A stretch of DNA of 64,000 nt from Site-B1 sp963722665 (GTDB lineage Bacteria > Bacteroidota > Bacteroidia > Flavobacteriales > Flavobacteriaceae): assembly GCA_963722665.1 (NCBI GenBank), contig CAVRNW010000009.1:51384-115383 (forward strand), given 5' to 3'. The notes under the pieces are model-generated. The model did not search any database, was not told where the DNA came from, and worked only from the letters and a program-made list of their open reading frames with translations. How positions within the stretch are numbered: position 1 is the stretch's first letter; every line of letters starts with the position of its first letter. Of this stretch, positions 17,590 through 24,994 are shown piece by piece. Position numbers and translations under genes: made by a program.

Positions 17590-18507
17590 TTAATCCTGAA
17601 CTATTACTTCCTTACTATCACATTTACCAAATTCAGGTTGAATATTTACATGGTTTATCTTAAAATTACGATATAAGATATCCTCTATTTGGTTTAATAT
17701 TTGATCAAAATCTGATAGTCTTATATCATTATTAAAATCTATATGTGCTTCAAAATGAATTTCCTCTTCATTTAATTGCCAAACATGAATGTGATGAACA
17801 TTTTTTATATCCTTTATAACACTTAATTCTTTAACAATATCTTGAATTTGAAGATCGGTTGGAGTAAATAGCATTAGTACTTTAAAAGACTCTCTAAAAA
17901 GATCGATACCAACCCATATAAGGTACAGCGCAATTAATAATGTCAATAAACTATCTACCCAGAAAACTTCATAATATTTCATTAACAATCCACCAATGAG
18001 TACTGCTACAGAAGCTAGCATATCTGTAAGTAAATGTAAATAAGCCGAACGCATATTCATATTAACCTTAGCGTCCTTTTGTAATAATAATACACTAAAA
18101 CCATTACCTAAAATAGCAATGAAAGACAGCCAGATTACCAGATTAGATTCAATTTCTTGAGGATTATAGAATCGTTTAATAGCTTCAATAATCAAAAGAA
18201 TTGCCACTATTATCAATGTAGACGCGTTTATGAATGCGGCTAATATCTCAGCTCTTTTATATCCAAAAGTCTTATTAAAGGAAGCCTCTTTTCCTGCTAA
18301 TAAATTAGCAATATAGCTTATAACTAAAGACAATACATCGCTAAAATTATGTAAGGCATCACTCAATAGTGCTAAACTCCCGGACACTAAGCCACCAACA
18401 ATTTGTGAAACCGTTATAAGTATATTAAGAAAAATGGAAATTAATAGATTCCTTCCTTTTAGATCTTTATGTGAATGAGAATGATTATTGGGATGCGAAT
18501 GAGCCAT
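17590..18507 (-). CDS. Cation diffusion facilitator (zinc-type) transporter
   Basis: The 305-residue protein starts with a histidine-rich tail (HSHPNNHSHSH) and has six predicted membrane segments. The metal sites of CDF proteins are visible: ALLSDALHNFSD in helix 2 (Asp and HxxxD) and HLLTDMLAS in helix 5. A cytoplasmic C-terminal domain with HIHVWQLNEEEIHFEAHI is typical of CzcD/ZitB zinc exporters. It pumps divalent metal (probably Zn2+) out of the cytoplasm in exchange for protons. It directly abuts rpiB, with which it is probably co-transcribed. Confidence 0.92.
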   Translation of the reverse strand: MAHSHPNNHSHSHKDLKGRNLLISIFLNILITVSQIVGGLVSGSLALLSDALHNFSDVLSLVISYIANLLAGKEASFNKTFGYKRAEILAAFINASTLIIVAILLIIEAIKRFYNPQEIESNLVIWLSFIAILGNGFSVLLLQKDAKVNMNMRSAYLHLLTDMLASVAVLIGGLLMKYYEVFWVDSLLTLLIALYLIWVGIDLFRESFKVLMLFTPTDLQIQDIVKELSVIKDIKNVHHIHVWQLNEEEIHFEAHIDFNNDIRLSDFDQILNQIEDILYRNFKINHVNIQPEFGKCDSKEVIVQD

Positions 18508-18942
18508 TTAACATGAAATATCTATTTTATCAACTCTACGCTTATGACGGCCACCTTCAAATTTTGTGTTTAGAAATGTTTGTACAATTTCAACAGCTTG
18601 TGGTAAGGATGTGAATCGAGCAGGAATACTTAAAATATTGGCATTATTATGTTCTCTTGATAGGGTAGCTATTTCCTTAGTCCAGCATAATGCAGATCTA
18701 ACTCCTGTATGTTTGTTAGCGGTCATATTTGCGCCATTTCCACTCCCACAAATAATTATTCCAAAATCTACTTTTTTAAATTCTACATCTTTTGCAACTG
18801 GATGAATAAAATCAGGATAATCCGCTGAATCTGTTGAATCTGTTCCATGATTTATAAACTTAATCCCTTTAGATTCTAAATATTCTAAAATAGCAAACTT
18901 ATATTCAGTTCCGGCATGATCATTACCTATAGATACATTCAT
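18508..18942 (-). CDS. rpiB: Ribose-5-phosphate isomerase B
   Basis: The 144-residue protein matches RpiB along its length: VSIGNDHAGTEYK at the N-terminus, the active-site cysteine segment IICGSGNGANMTANK, and RSALCWTKEIATLSREHNNANILSI. It interconverts ribose 5-phosphate and ribulose 5-phosphate in the pentose phosphate pathway. The gene is first in a minus-strand operon; its stop codon is immediately followed by the CDF transporter start. The ATG at 18942 precedes the conserved beta strand directly, so no longer form is needed. Confidence 0.95.
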   Translation of the reverse strand: MNVSIGNDHAGTEYKFAILEYLESKGIKFINHGTDSTDSADYPDFIHPVAKDVEFKKVDFGIIICGSGNGANMTANKHTGVRSALCWTKEIATLSREHNNANILSIPARFTSLPQAVEIVQTFLNTKFEGGRHKRRVDKIDISC

Positions 18943-19446
18943 AATAAATAATATTTAATAAAAGAATAAAGGTACAAATTATGGATTGTAAAAATAGTAC
19001 TGTTCATTATCTTATTCATTACATGTTAATATCTCAATATTAAAAGTTGTAAGTATTCTTTGGATAATATAATTTTTTTATCAATCAAAAATCAATTGTG
19101 ATTAACCTAATTAATGTTTTAAATATTATAATCAATTTAATAACCGGAATTTATTAAAAGTAAACAGTGTGAGTGATTAAAATTTATTAAAAAATACTCC
19201 TTAATTTGAGTTATTAACTGTTGTTAATATTAATTACAGTTACTTAATATATAGTATGTTAGTGTTTTTTAATATGTTCATATGATGTCATTAAAAGGTA
19301 TTAACTTATTAATTACATAAAAATCAAAAAAGTTATTACTACTATTAACAAGCAATCATAATAGACATGATTTTTTAAATATTATTAAAAGAAAATAATA
19401 ATGTTATAATAATTGTTAATAACGTTAAATAAAGAAGAATTGAAGA
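18943..19446. other. AT-rich gene desert between rpiB and the MORN-like gene
   Basis: About 500 bases have no open frame of useful length and no tRNA-like or terminator-like hairpin. Composition is extremely AT-rich, with many repeats of GTTAAT/ATTAAC and TTAATA words (for example around 19024, 19209-19222 and 19410-19425). It must contain the rpiB promoter near its left end; the rest has no function I can assign. Confidence 0.5.
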
Positions 19447-20004
19447 TTAAAAAAAGTTGCAACGTACTTTTTTACCATTTTTATCATAACAAATACTATT
19501 AGTCATACGACCATCCGGAGACATTACGTATTCATGTTGTAATTTACCATTTTCGAAGTAATCTTTACAAGGACCATCTACAACACCATTTTTATAATAA
19601 CGCTCAGTATATATAACACCATCTTCGTAATAGATACAATTTCCATAAATAAGATTATTTTTATATGAAATTTCTCTTATAGGTCTTCCTTTTATATCAT
19701 ATTGCTTTGAGATACCGTTTAATTTACCGGCTAAATAGTCATTTTCAGCTTGTATAATTCCGTTTTTATAATAAGATTTTACTGGACCTTCAAGAGTATC
19801 ATTAATATAATTAGCTACAATGAATACTTTTCCACTCGAATAGTATTTTTTCCATTCACCTTGCTGGTATCCGTTTAAATCACGTTTACCTATAGAGTAT
19901 GTTCCATCATCATGTTCTTCAGTATAAATATTATCCTGAGCGTAACAAAAACTATGCAATGAACAAACAAAAAATGCTATAATCAATATTTTAATTCTAT
20001 CCAT
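19447..20004 (-). CDS. Secreted MORN-like repeat protein (YwqK-type)
   Basis: A 185-residue protein with a signal peptide (cut after FCYAQ, about residue 23). The rest is a series of short repeats of the kind YYxNGxxxxExxYxxGxxxG, as in the MORN-variant repeats of proteins annotated YwqK-family antitoxin: KSYYKNGIIQAENDYLAGKLNG and RYYKNGVVDGPCKDYFENGK. The antitoxin name is inherited from B. subtilis YwqK; no toxin partner is adjacent here, and the secretion signal argues for an envelope role. Function unknown. Confidence 0.75.
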   Translation of the reverse strand: MDRIKILIIAFFVCSLHSFCYAQDNIYTEEHDDGTYSIGKRDLNGYQQGEWKKYYSSGKVFIVANYINDTLEGPVKSYYKNGIIQAENDYLAGKLNGISKQYDIKGRPIREISYKNNLIYGNCIYYEDGVIYTERYYKNGVVDGPCKDYFENGKLQHEYVMSPDGRMTNSICYDKNGKKVRCNFF

Positions 20005-20196
20005 AATAATAAATAGGACTTCTATTTATGCGTAAAATTAGTAAACAAAATTACTCACAAAAAGCACAATATAATATATCTTTTTGATTATAAATACGTT
20101 GAAGACGTTGAAATGCATATAATTTAGTTAAAAACTAAGGGTGAAAAGTTAATTAAAAGTTTTTAGATAAGAAATATATAATTAATATATTAAATG

Positions 20197-20204
20197 TAGT
20201 TTTG
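20197..20204 (+). promoter_or_regulatory. Possible -7 promoter element of rnr
   Basis: TAGTTTTG matches TAnnTTTG and lies 19 bp before the rnr ATG. The preceding 200 bases (20005-20196) are AT-rich and otherwise featureless, and must also contain the promoter of the divergent MORN-like gene. Confidence 0.45.
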
Positions 20205-20223
20205 TTTCATCATATTAACAAGA

Positions 20224-22413
20224 ATGACAAGAAAGAATAAAAGAAGGAGATCTAACAACATATCTAACCTTACAAATACCATCTTAAGTATTTTAAAAAA
20301 GGAAAAAAACAAATCCTTTAATTACAAGCAATTAGCCTCTAAATTAGGAGTAAATGATGCCAGCAGCAGGAATCAAATAATTAAAAAACTGCAGCAGTTA
20401 AAAGCAAAGCAAGAAATAGAAGAAGTTGAACGCGGTAAGTTTAAAATCATCATCACAACTGAGTACCATACCGGAATTTTAGATATTTCATCAAAAGGGT
20501 CCGGTTATGTTATTTGTGACGATTTTGATGAGGATATTTTTATTACATCCAATAACATCAATAAAGCTCTGGATAAGGATGAAGTTGAGGTATACGTATA
20601 TAAAAGAAGGAAACGGGGAAAGTTAGAAGGGGAGATCACCCAGGTACTAAAGCGGGCTAAAAGTGACTATGTTGGGGTTATACAAATAAATAAGAACTAT
20701 GCTTTTGTAGTTCCGGATAGTACAAAAATGTATAAGGATATTTTTGTACCTATTAATAAAATCAAAGGAGCAGAAGATGGGGATAAAGTGTTAGTATCTC
20801 TTGATGATTGGCCGGAAAATGCAGATTCTCCTTTTGGAGAGGTTTTAAAGATTTTAGGTAAGCCGGGAGAGCATAATACAGAAATTCATTCCATTCTTGC
20901 AGAATATGGCTTACCATATGAATTTCCTGAAGAAGTTGAGGGTTTTGCTAATAAATTAGACACATCCATTACTGCTGAAGAAATTTCAAAACGACGGGAT
21001 TTAAGAGAAGTCCTGACATTTACAATTGACCCTAAAGATGCAAAGGATTTTGATGACGCCCTGTCTTTTCAGATATTAAAAAACGGAAACTACGAAATAG
21101 GTATTCATATTGCCGATGTGTCTCATTACTTAATTGAAGGGACTGTTTTAGATGATGAAGCTTATGAGCGAGCTACATCTGTTTATCTGGTAGATAGAGT
21201 AGTACCGATGTTGCCGGAAATCCTTTCCAATGGCGCCTGTTCATTAAGACCTAATGAGGAAAAATACACCTTTTCTGCAATTTTTGAAATAAACGAGAAA
21301 TGTGAGATCCTAAACAAGTGGTTTGGAAGGTCCGTTATTTACAGCGATGCCCGATTTGCTTATGAAGAAGCCCAATCAATCATTGAGACGAAGACTAATA
21401 GAATTCCTAAAGAAGTCTCTTTAATAGATAAAGAATATGAAACAGATCAAAGTATAGCAGATGCGGTTCTAAAAATGAATGATTTAGCTAAAACACTTCG
21501 AAGAAAACGAATGAGTGCCGGAGCTATTTCTTTTGATAAGATCGAGGTTAAATTTAATTTAGATAAAGACAGCAATCCAACAGGAGTATATTTTAAAACC
21601 AGTATGGATGCAAATAAATTAATTGAAGAATTTATGTTATTGGCAAACAAGCAGGTAGCTGAATTTATTGGAAAACAAAAACCCGCCAAAACCTATGTGT
21701 ATCGTGTACATGATGAACCGGACATTTCTAAATTGGCCGACTTACAATCTTTTGTGGCGCGATTTGGATATAAAATGAATATCAAGGACAAAAAAAGCAC
21801 GACAGCCTCATTGAATAAATTACTTAGTGACGTTGTAGGCAAAAATGAACAAAATCTGGTTGATACCTTAGCTATAAGGACCATGAGTAAGGCAGAATAT
21901 ACCACTAATAATATTGGCCATTACGGATTGGCTTTTGAGTATTATACGCATTTCACTTCGCCCATCAGAAGATACCCGGACGTGATGGTTCACAGGCTTT
22001 TGCAGCATTATTTAGATAAGGGAAAATCTGTTAATCAGGAGCTTTTTGAAGAAAAGTGTAAGCACTCCAGTAATATGGAATATTTAGCTACAAAAGCAGA
22101 AAGGGATTCCATAAAATATATGCAGATAAAATATATGAAGGATCACCAGGATCAGGAGTTCTTAGGGGTTATATCGGGAGTTACAGATTGGGGAATATAT
22201 GTTGAGATCGAGGAAAACAAATGCGAAGGAATGGTGAGGATTAGAGACATAAAGGATGATTATTATAAATTTGACCAGGAAGAATATGCATTGGTTGGTG
22301 AAACAACAAAGAACATGTATCAATTAGGCGAGGAAGTTATTGTGAAAGTAAAAAACGCCGATTTGGTAAAAAAACACCTCGATTTTTCACTTATTGGCAA
22401 GCCGAAAAAATAA
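20224..22413 (+). CDS. rnr: Ribonuclease R
   Basis: The 729-residue protein has the RNase R order: a winged-helix N-terminus (about 15-80), two cold-shock domains (about 80-220), the RNB catalytic domain (about 255-590, with acidic motif DPKDAKDFDDALSF supplying the metal-binding aspartates and the HFTSPIRRYPDVMVHR segment) and a C-terminal S1 domain (about 635-725, GVISGVTDWGIYVEI). It degrades structured RNA 3' to 5'. It stands alone on the plus strand with a hairpin after the stop. Confidence 0.96.
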   Translation: MTRKNKRRRSNNISNLTNTILSILKKEKNKSFNYKQLASKLGVNDASSRNQIIKKLQQLKAKQEIEEVERGKFKIIITTEYHTGILDISSKGSGYVICDDFDEDIFITSNNINKALDKDEVEVYVYKRRKRGKLEGEITQVLKRAKSDYVGVIQINKNYAFVVPDSTKMYKDIFVPINKIKGAEDGDKVLVSLDDWPENADSPFGEVLKILGKPGEHNTEIHSILAEYGLPYEFPEEVEGFANKLDTSITAEEISKRRDLREVLTFTIDPKDAKDFDDALSFQILKNGNYEIGIHIADVSHYLIEGTVLDDEAYERATSVYLVDRVVPMLPEILSNGACSLRPNEEKYTFSAIFEINEKCEILNKWFGRSVIYSDARFAYEEAQSIIETKTNRIPKEVSLIDKEYETDQSIADAVLKMNDLAKTLRRKRMSAGAISFDKIEVKFNLDKDSNPTGVYFKTSMDANKLIEEFMLLANKQVAEFIGKQKPAKTYVYRVHDEPDISKLADLQSFVARFGYKMNIKDKKSTTASLNKLLSDVVGKNEQNLVDTLAIRTMSKAEYTTNNIGHYGLAFEYYTHFTSPIRRYPDVMVHRLLQHYLDKGKSVNQELFEEKCKHSSNMEYLATKAERDSIKYMQIKYMKDHQDQEFLGVISGVTDWGIYVEIEENKCEGMVRIRDIKDDYYKFDQEEYALVGETTKNMYQLGEEVIVKVKNADLVKKHLDFSLIGKPKK

Positions 22414-22463
22414 TAAGGGCGTTCTAAAAATAAAATTATTTTTAGTCAGGCTTTCAGCTTAAT

Positions 22464-22493
22464 CTTTTGTGTTTGCTAATGCAAGCACAAAAG
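22464..22493 (+). terminator. Hairpin downstream of rnr
   Basis: The arms CTTTTGTG (22464-22471) and CACAAAAG (22486-22493) are perfect complements, with a further TTGC/GCAA pairing inside and a TAAT loop. No T-tract follows, so it may stabilise the rnr 3' end rather than end transcription. Confidence 0.45.
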
Positions 22494-22594
22494 GATATCG
22501 CCTCAATCCTTAACGCAAAACTGTAACAAAAGAAAAACGTAGTTGTCTATAATAAAACAACTTTAGTTTTATAATTAATTTAAAAGCAGTTACC

Positions 22595-23272
22595 ATGAAG
22601 TACACACTATTTATTCTTTCTCTGTTATTTACGTTTTCAGTTAATGCCCAAAATCCTTTAGAAAAGAAAACAGGAGATTTTACAGAAGTTAAGGTTTATG
22701 ATCTTATTGAGGTTAATCTTATAAGGTCAGACGAAAACAAGGTGGTTATTTCCGGAGAAGATGTTCAAGACGTAAAGGTTATAAACAAAAACGGAAAATT
22801 AAAGATCCGCATGAATTTAGATAAGATTTTTCATGGCGAAAAAACGTTTGTCGAAGTACATTACACGTCAATTGATATCATTGATGGTAACGAAGGAGCC
22901 TTCATTTCATCAAATGAATTGATAGAACAAGACGAAATTCTTTTAAAGGCTCAGGAAGGAGCGAGAATAAAAGTAGGTCTGGATGTTAAAAATGTTGAAA
23001 TTAGGGCGGTGACCGGAGGAATAATAGAAACAAGAGGTCGAGCCAACAGCCAGAATATCACATTAAATACCGGAGGAATTTACGAGGGTAAAGGCTTTGA
23101 AACTAAAAGCACAAAGGTTAATATAAAAGTAGCGGGAGAGGCAGAAGTAAATGCTTCAGGTATTGTTGATGCGACAGTTCGAGCGGGAGGAGATGTTTTT
23201 ATTTATGGAAATCCCGAAACGGTAAAAGAAAACACCCTGTTTGGAGGCAGAATAACACACCGAGAGAGATAA
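22595..23272 (+). CDS. Secreted DUF2807 (head GIN domain) protein
   Basis: A 225-residue protein with a signal peptide (ending VNAQN, about residue 19-21). The mature part is a repetitive beta-strand protein: FTEVKVYDLIEVNLIRSDENKVVISG, later VEVHYTSIDIIDG, then alternating strands with G/A-rich turns ending VFIYGNPE. This is the right-handed beta-helix-like pattern of DUF2807 putative adhesin domains common in Bacteroidota. It is probably periplasmic or surface-exposed; the function is unknown. A strong terminator follows 20 bp later. Confidence 0.82.
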   Translation: MKYTLFILSLLFTFSVNAQNPLEKKTGDFTEVKVYDLIEVNLIRSDENKVVISGEDVQDVKVINKNGKLKIRMNLDKIFHGEKTFVEVHYTSIDIIDGNEGAFISSNELIEQDEILLKAQEGARIKVGLDVKNVEIRAVTGGIIETRGRANSQNITLNTGGIYEGKGFETKSTKVNIKVAGEAEVNASGIVDATVRAGGDVFIYGNPETVKENTLFGGRITHRER

Positions 23273-23290
23273 TTATAACATATTGTATTT

Positions 23291-23321
23291 AAAAACCCTT
23301 TAGTATTTAAAGGGTTTTTTT
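23291..23321 (+). terminator. Rho-independent terminator after the DUF2807 gene
   Basis: AAAAACCCTTTA pairs with TAAAGGGTTTTT around a short loop and is followed by a T-run. Confidence 0.8.
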
Positions 23322-23380
23322 ATTGAAAATTGATATTAAATGATCTTTATTAACTGACTCATTTTAAATTATTTCTTTAC

Positions 23381-23396
23381 TTTGTGTAAACACAAA
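23381..23396 (+). promoter_or_regulatory. Perfect palindrome in the LysE leader
   Basis: TTTGTGTAAACACAAA (7+2+7) ends 5 bp before the ATG of the LysE-type exporter and overlaps a TTACTTTG promoter-like element (23377-23384). It could be an operator or an RNA hairpin covering the ribosome-binding region. Confidence 0.4.
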
Positions 23397-23401
23397 AGAA
23401 C

Positions 23402-24070
23402 ATGATAGAGGACATTCAAGCAGCTATTCCACTGGGATTTTTCCTAAGCTTCATGATTGGGCCGGTGTTTTTTGTGCTTCTGGAAACAAGTGCCACCAAA
23501 GGGTTTAGAGCGGCTTTTGTATTTGACCTAGGAGTAATTTTTGCCGATGTCTTATTTATAGGCATCGCTTATTTTAGTAGTTTTCAACTTTTAGAGAATC
23601 TGAGCAACCAACCCGGGCTATATGTCTTTGGCGGTATGATATTGGCGGTTTACGGCATAATAGTATTTATCAAGGGACCCAAAAGAGACCCGGCAAAAGC
23701 AGATGAAATTATAAAATATAAGACAGATTATTTGATGTTGTTCATTAAAGGCTTTCTGCTTAATTTTATTAATATAGGAGTTTTAGTATTTTGGCTGGGA
23801 GTGATAATTATTGTTGGCCCCGGCCTTAATAATGACCCCAATAGGTTCATGATGTTTTTTGGATCAATGATAGGCGCTTATCTCATAACAGATGTGTTTA
23901 AAATATTGCTGGCGAAACAGCTTAAAAGAAAGTTAACGCCTGAAGTAATTATTCGAATTAAAAAGATTCTTGGTTTAATTTTAATTATATGTGGTGTTGT
24001 GCTCATTGTAAAAGGATTTTTACCTAAGGATAAGTTAAACCCTCAAGACTTGATTGAAGAGATTAGGTAA
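23402..24070 (+). CDS. LysE family transporter
   Basis: A 222-residue membrane protein with about six hydrophobic segments. The N-terminal AIPLGFFLSFMIGPVFFVLLETSATKGFRAA matches the LysE/RhtB exporter signature (G-P-x-F near a small-residue helix). These proteins export amino acids or related metabolites with the proton gradient. The substrate cannot be told. A palindrome immediately before the start may control expression. Confidence 0.88.
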   Translation: MIEDIQAAIPLGFFLSFMIGPVFFVLLETSATKGFRAAFVFDLGVIFADVLFIGIAYFSSFQLLENLSNQPGLYVFGGMILAVYGIIVFIKGPKRDPAKADEIIKYKTDYLMLFIKGFLLNFINIGVLVFWLGVIIIVGPGLNNDPNRFMMFFGSMIGAYLITDVFKILLAKQLKRKLTPEVIIRIKKILGLILIICGVVLIVKGFLPKDKLNPQDLIEEIR

Positions 24071-24188
24071 TTAAAAAGAGCTGATATCTTTCATATCCTT
24101 TTTTGAGTCGGATAGTGCTAAACGTCAGAAGAACCGCTGTACAAGGTTTAACTTTAACTAAATTCTCTTAATAATCAACAATAAAAAA

Positions 24189-24208
24189 CCTTCAAGCAAA
24201 CTTGAAGG
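24189..24208 (-). terminator. Terminator hairpin in tandem unit 1
   Basis: CCTTCAAG and CTTGAAGG form a perfect 8-bp stem with a CAAA loop; the A-run just before it on the plus strand becomes a U-tract for minus-strand transcripts. Confidence 0.6.
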
Positions 24209-24301
24209 CACTTTAGGGCGTCGAGCATTATAAAGCGTCAGAAGAACCGCTGTACAAGGCCCAACTTTAACTAAATTCTCTTAATAATCAACAATATAAA
24301 A

Positions 24302-24321
24302 CCTTCAAGCAAACTTGAAGG
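24302..24321 (-). terminator. Terminator hairpin in tandem unit 2
   Basis: Identical 8-bp stem to that of unit 1, but the flanking A-run is shorter. Confidence 0.55.
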
Positions 24322-24415
24322 CACTTTAGGGCGTCGAGCATTATAAAGCATCAGAAGAACCGCTGTACAAGGCCTGACTTTAACTAATTTTTCTTAAAAA
24401 TTAACAAGAAAAAAC

Positions 24416-24434
24416 CCCCAAGATAACTTGAAGG
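24416..24434 (-). terminator. Probable terminator directly after tRNA-Cys
   Basis: An imperfect version of the same hairpin (CCCCAAG ... CTTGAAGG) lies 8 bp past the tRNA 3' end on the minus strand, followed by a U-tract from the plus-strand A-run. Confidence 0.55.
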
Positions 24435-24442
24435 CTTTTTGA

Positions 24443-24512
24443 GGCGTCGAGCGGATTCGAACCGCTGTACAAGGTTTTGCAGACCTCTGCCTAGCCACTC
24501 GGCCACGACGCC
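24443..24512 (-). tRNA. tRNA-Cys (GCA)
   Basis: Read on the minus strand the 70 bases fold as a cloverleaf: acceptor GGCGTCG/CGACGCC, anticodon stem GAGGT/ACCTT (last pair G-T) with loop CTGCAAA giving anticodon GCA, and T-arm AGCGG/CCGCT with loop TTCGAAT. The terminal CCA is not encoded. The gene is preceded by partial copies of its own 3' part in plus-strand order. Confidence 0.95.
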
Positions 24513-24562
24513 ATATTTGGATTGCAAATGTATAAAAAATATGATTTTAAAACACCAACGAT

Positions 24563-24926
24563 TTACTTTTTGTGCTTTTCCACCATTTTTATAGTAACCT
24601 TTTCAACGTCACCACCAATAGGAGGATTTAACTTACTTACCCAAACCGTTGCTTTTGTTGGTCTTGGGCTCTTCATTGAATATTCGCACTAAGATTCGTT
24701 TTGCTACTGTTTCAAGCAAATGAGAGGACTTTTGCATTTCCTCTTTTATAATCCTATTAAGCAAAACATAATCAACAGTGTCGCCTAATTTATCAGTGAT
24801 CGCAGATGTTTGCAAATCGGCTTTTACTTCAAGATCCACCCTATAATCACTTCCAATTTTCTTTTCTTCTTTCAAACATCCGTGATAAGCAAAGACTCGA
24901 ATGTTTTCTACTTTAATTATTCCCAA
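24563..24926 (-). CDS. folB: Dihydroneopterin aldolase, frameshifted near the C-terminus
   Basis: The first about 90 residues match FolB: IKVENIRVFAYHGCLKEEKKIG, then DTVDYVLLNRII and the LLETVAKRI segment with the catalytic-site residues. As written, the frame ends at 24633 after 97 residues with an unrelated tail. Removing one base in the T4 run at 24653-24656 restores TVWVSKLNPPIGGDVEKV and a stop at 24563, giving the usual length of about 120. The enzyme cleaves dihydroneopterin in folate synthesis. The frameshift is most likely a sequencing error. Confidence 0.88.
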
Positions 24927-24968
24927 TATTTATAAATTTGATAATCTTAAAAAACAGTAGTTTTTTGA

Positions 24969-24976
24969 TAACTTTG
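24969..24976 (+). promoter_or_regulatory. Possible -7 promoter element of glnS
   Basis: TAACTTTG fits TAnnTTTG and lies 18 bp before the glnS ATG, with folB diverging on the other side. Confidence 0.5.
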
Positions 24977-24994
24977 TAAACTTATTAAAAACCC

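Larger units (their letters stand above)
24131..24458 (-). repeat. Tandem repeats made of partial tRNA-Cys plus its terminator
   Basis: Three units begin at 24131, 24244 and 24357 (period 113, 113, then 102 to the matching base in tRNA-Cys). Each contains the plus-strand string GAACCGCTGTACAAGG, which is part of the adjacent tRNA-Cys (T-arm to anticodon stem), and the later units have GGCGTCGAGC from its acceptor/T-stem. The six-base T-loop is replaced by about 17 unrelated bases. Each unit also carries a terminator hairpin. The array lies downstream of the tRNA in its direction of transcription. The pattern suggests repeated duplication of the tRNA 3' end with its terminator. No integrase gene is nearby. 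Confidence 0.8.

Noticed and set aside
19447..20004. A toxin-antitoxin system, from the YwqK antitoxin family name
   Set aside because: The protein has a secretion signal and MORN-like repeats, and no toxin-like gene is next to it; the name is inherited and not evidence.
24071..24460. A CRISPR array, because of spaced repeats before tRNA-Cys
   Set aside because: The units are about 113 bp, derive from the tRNA and its terminator, the intervening sequence is also repeated rather than unique, and no cas genes are present.
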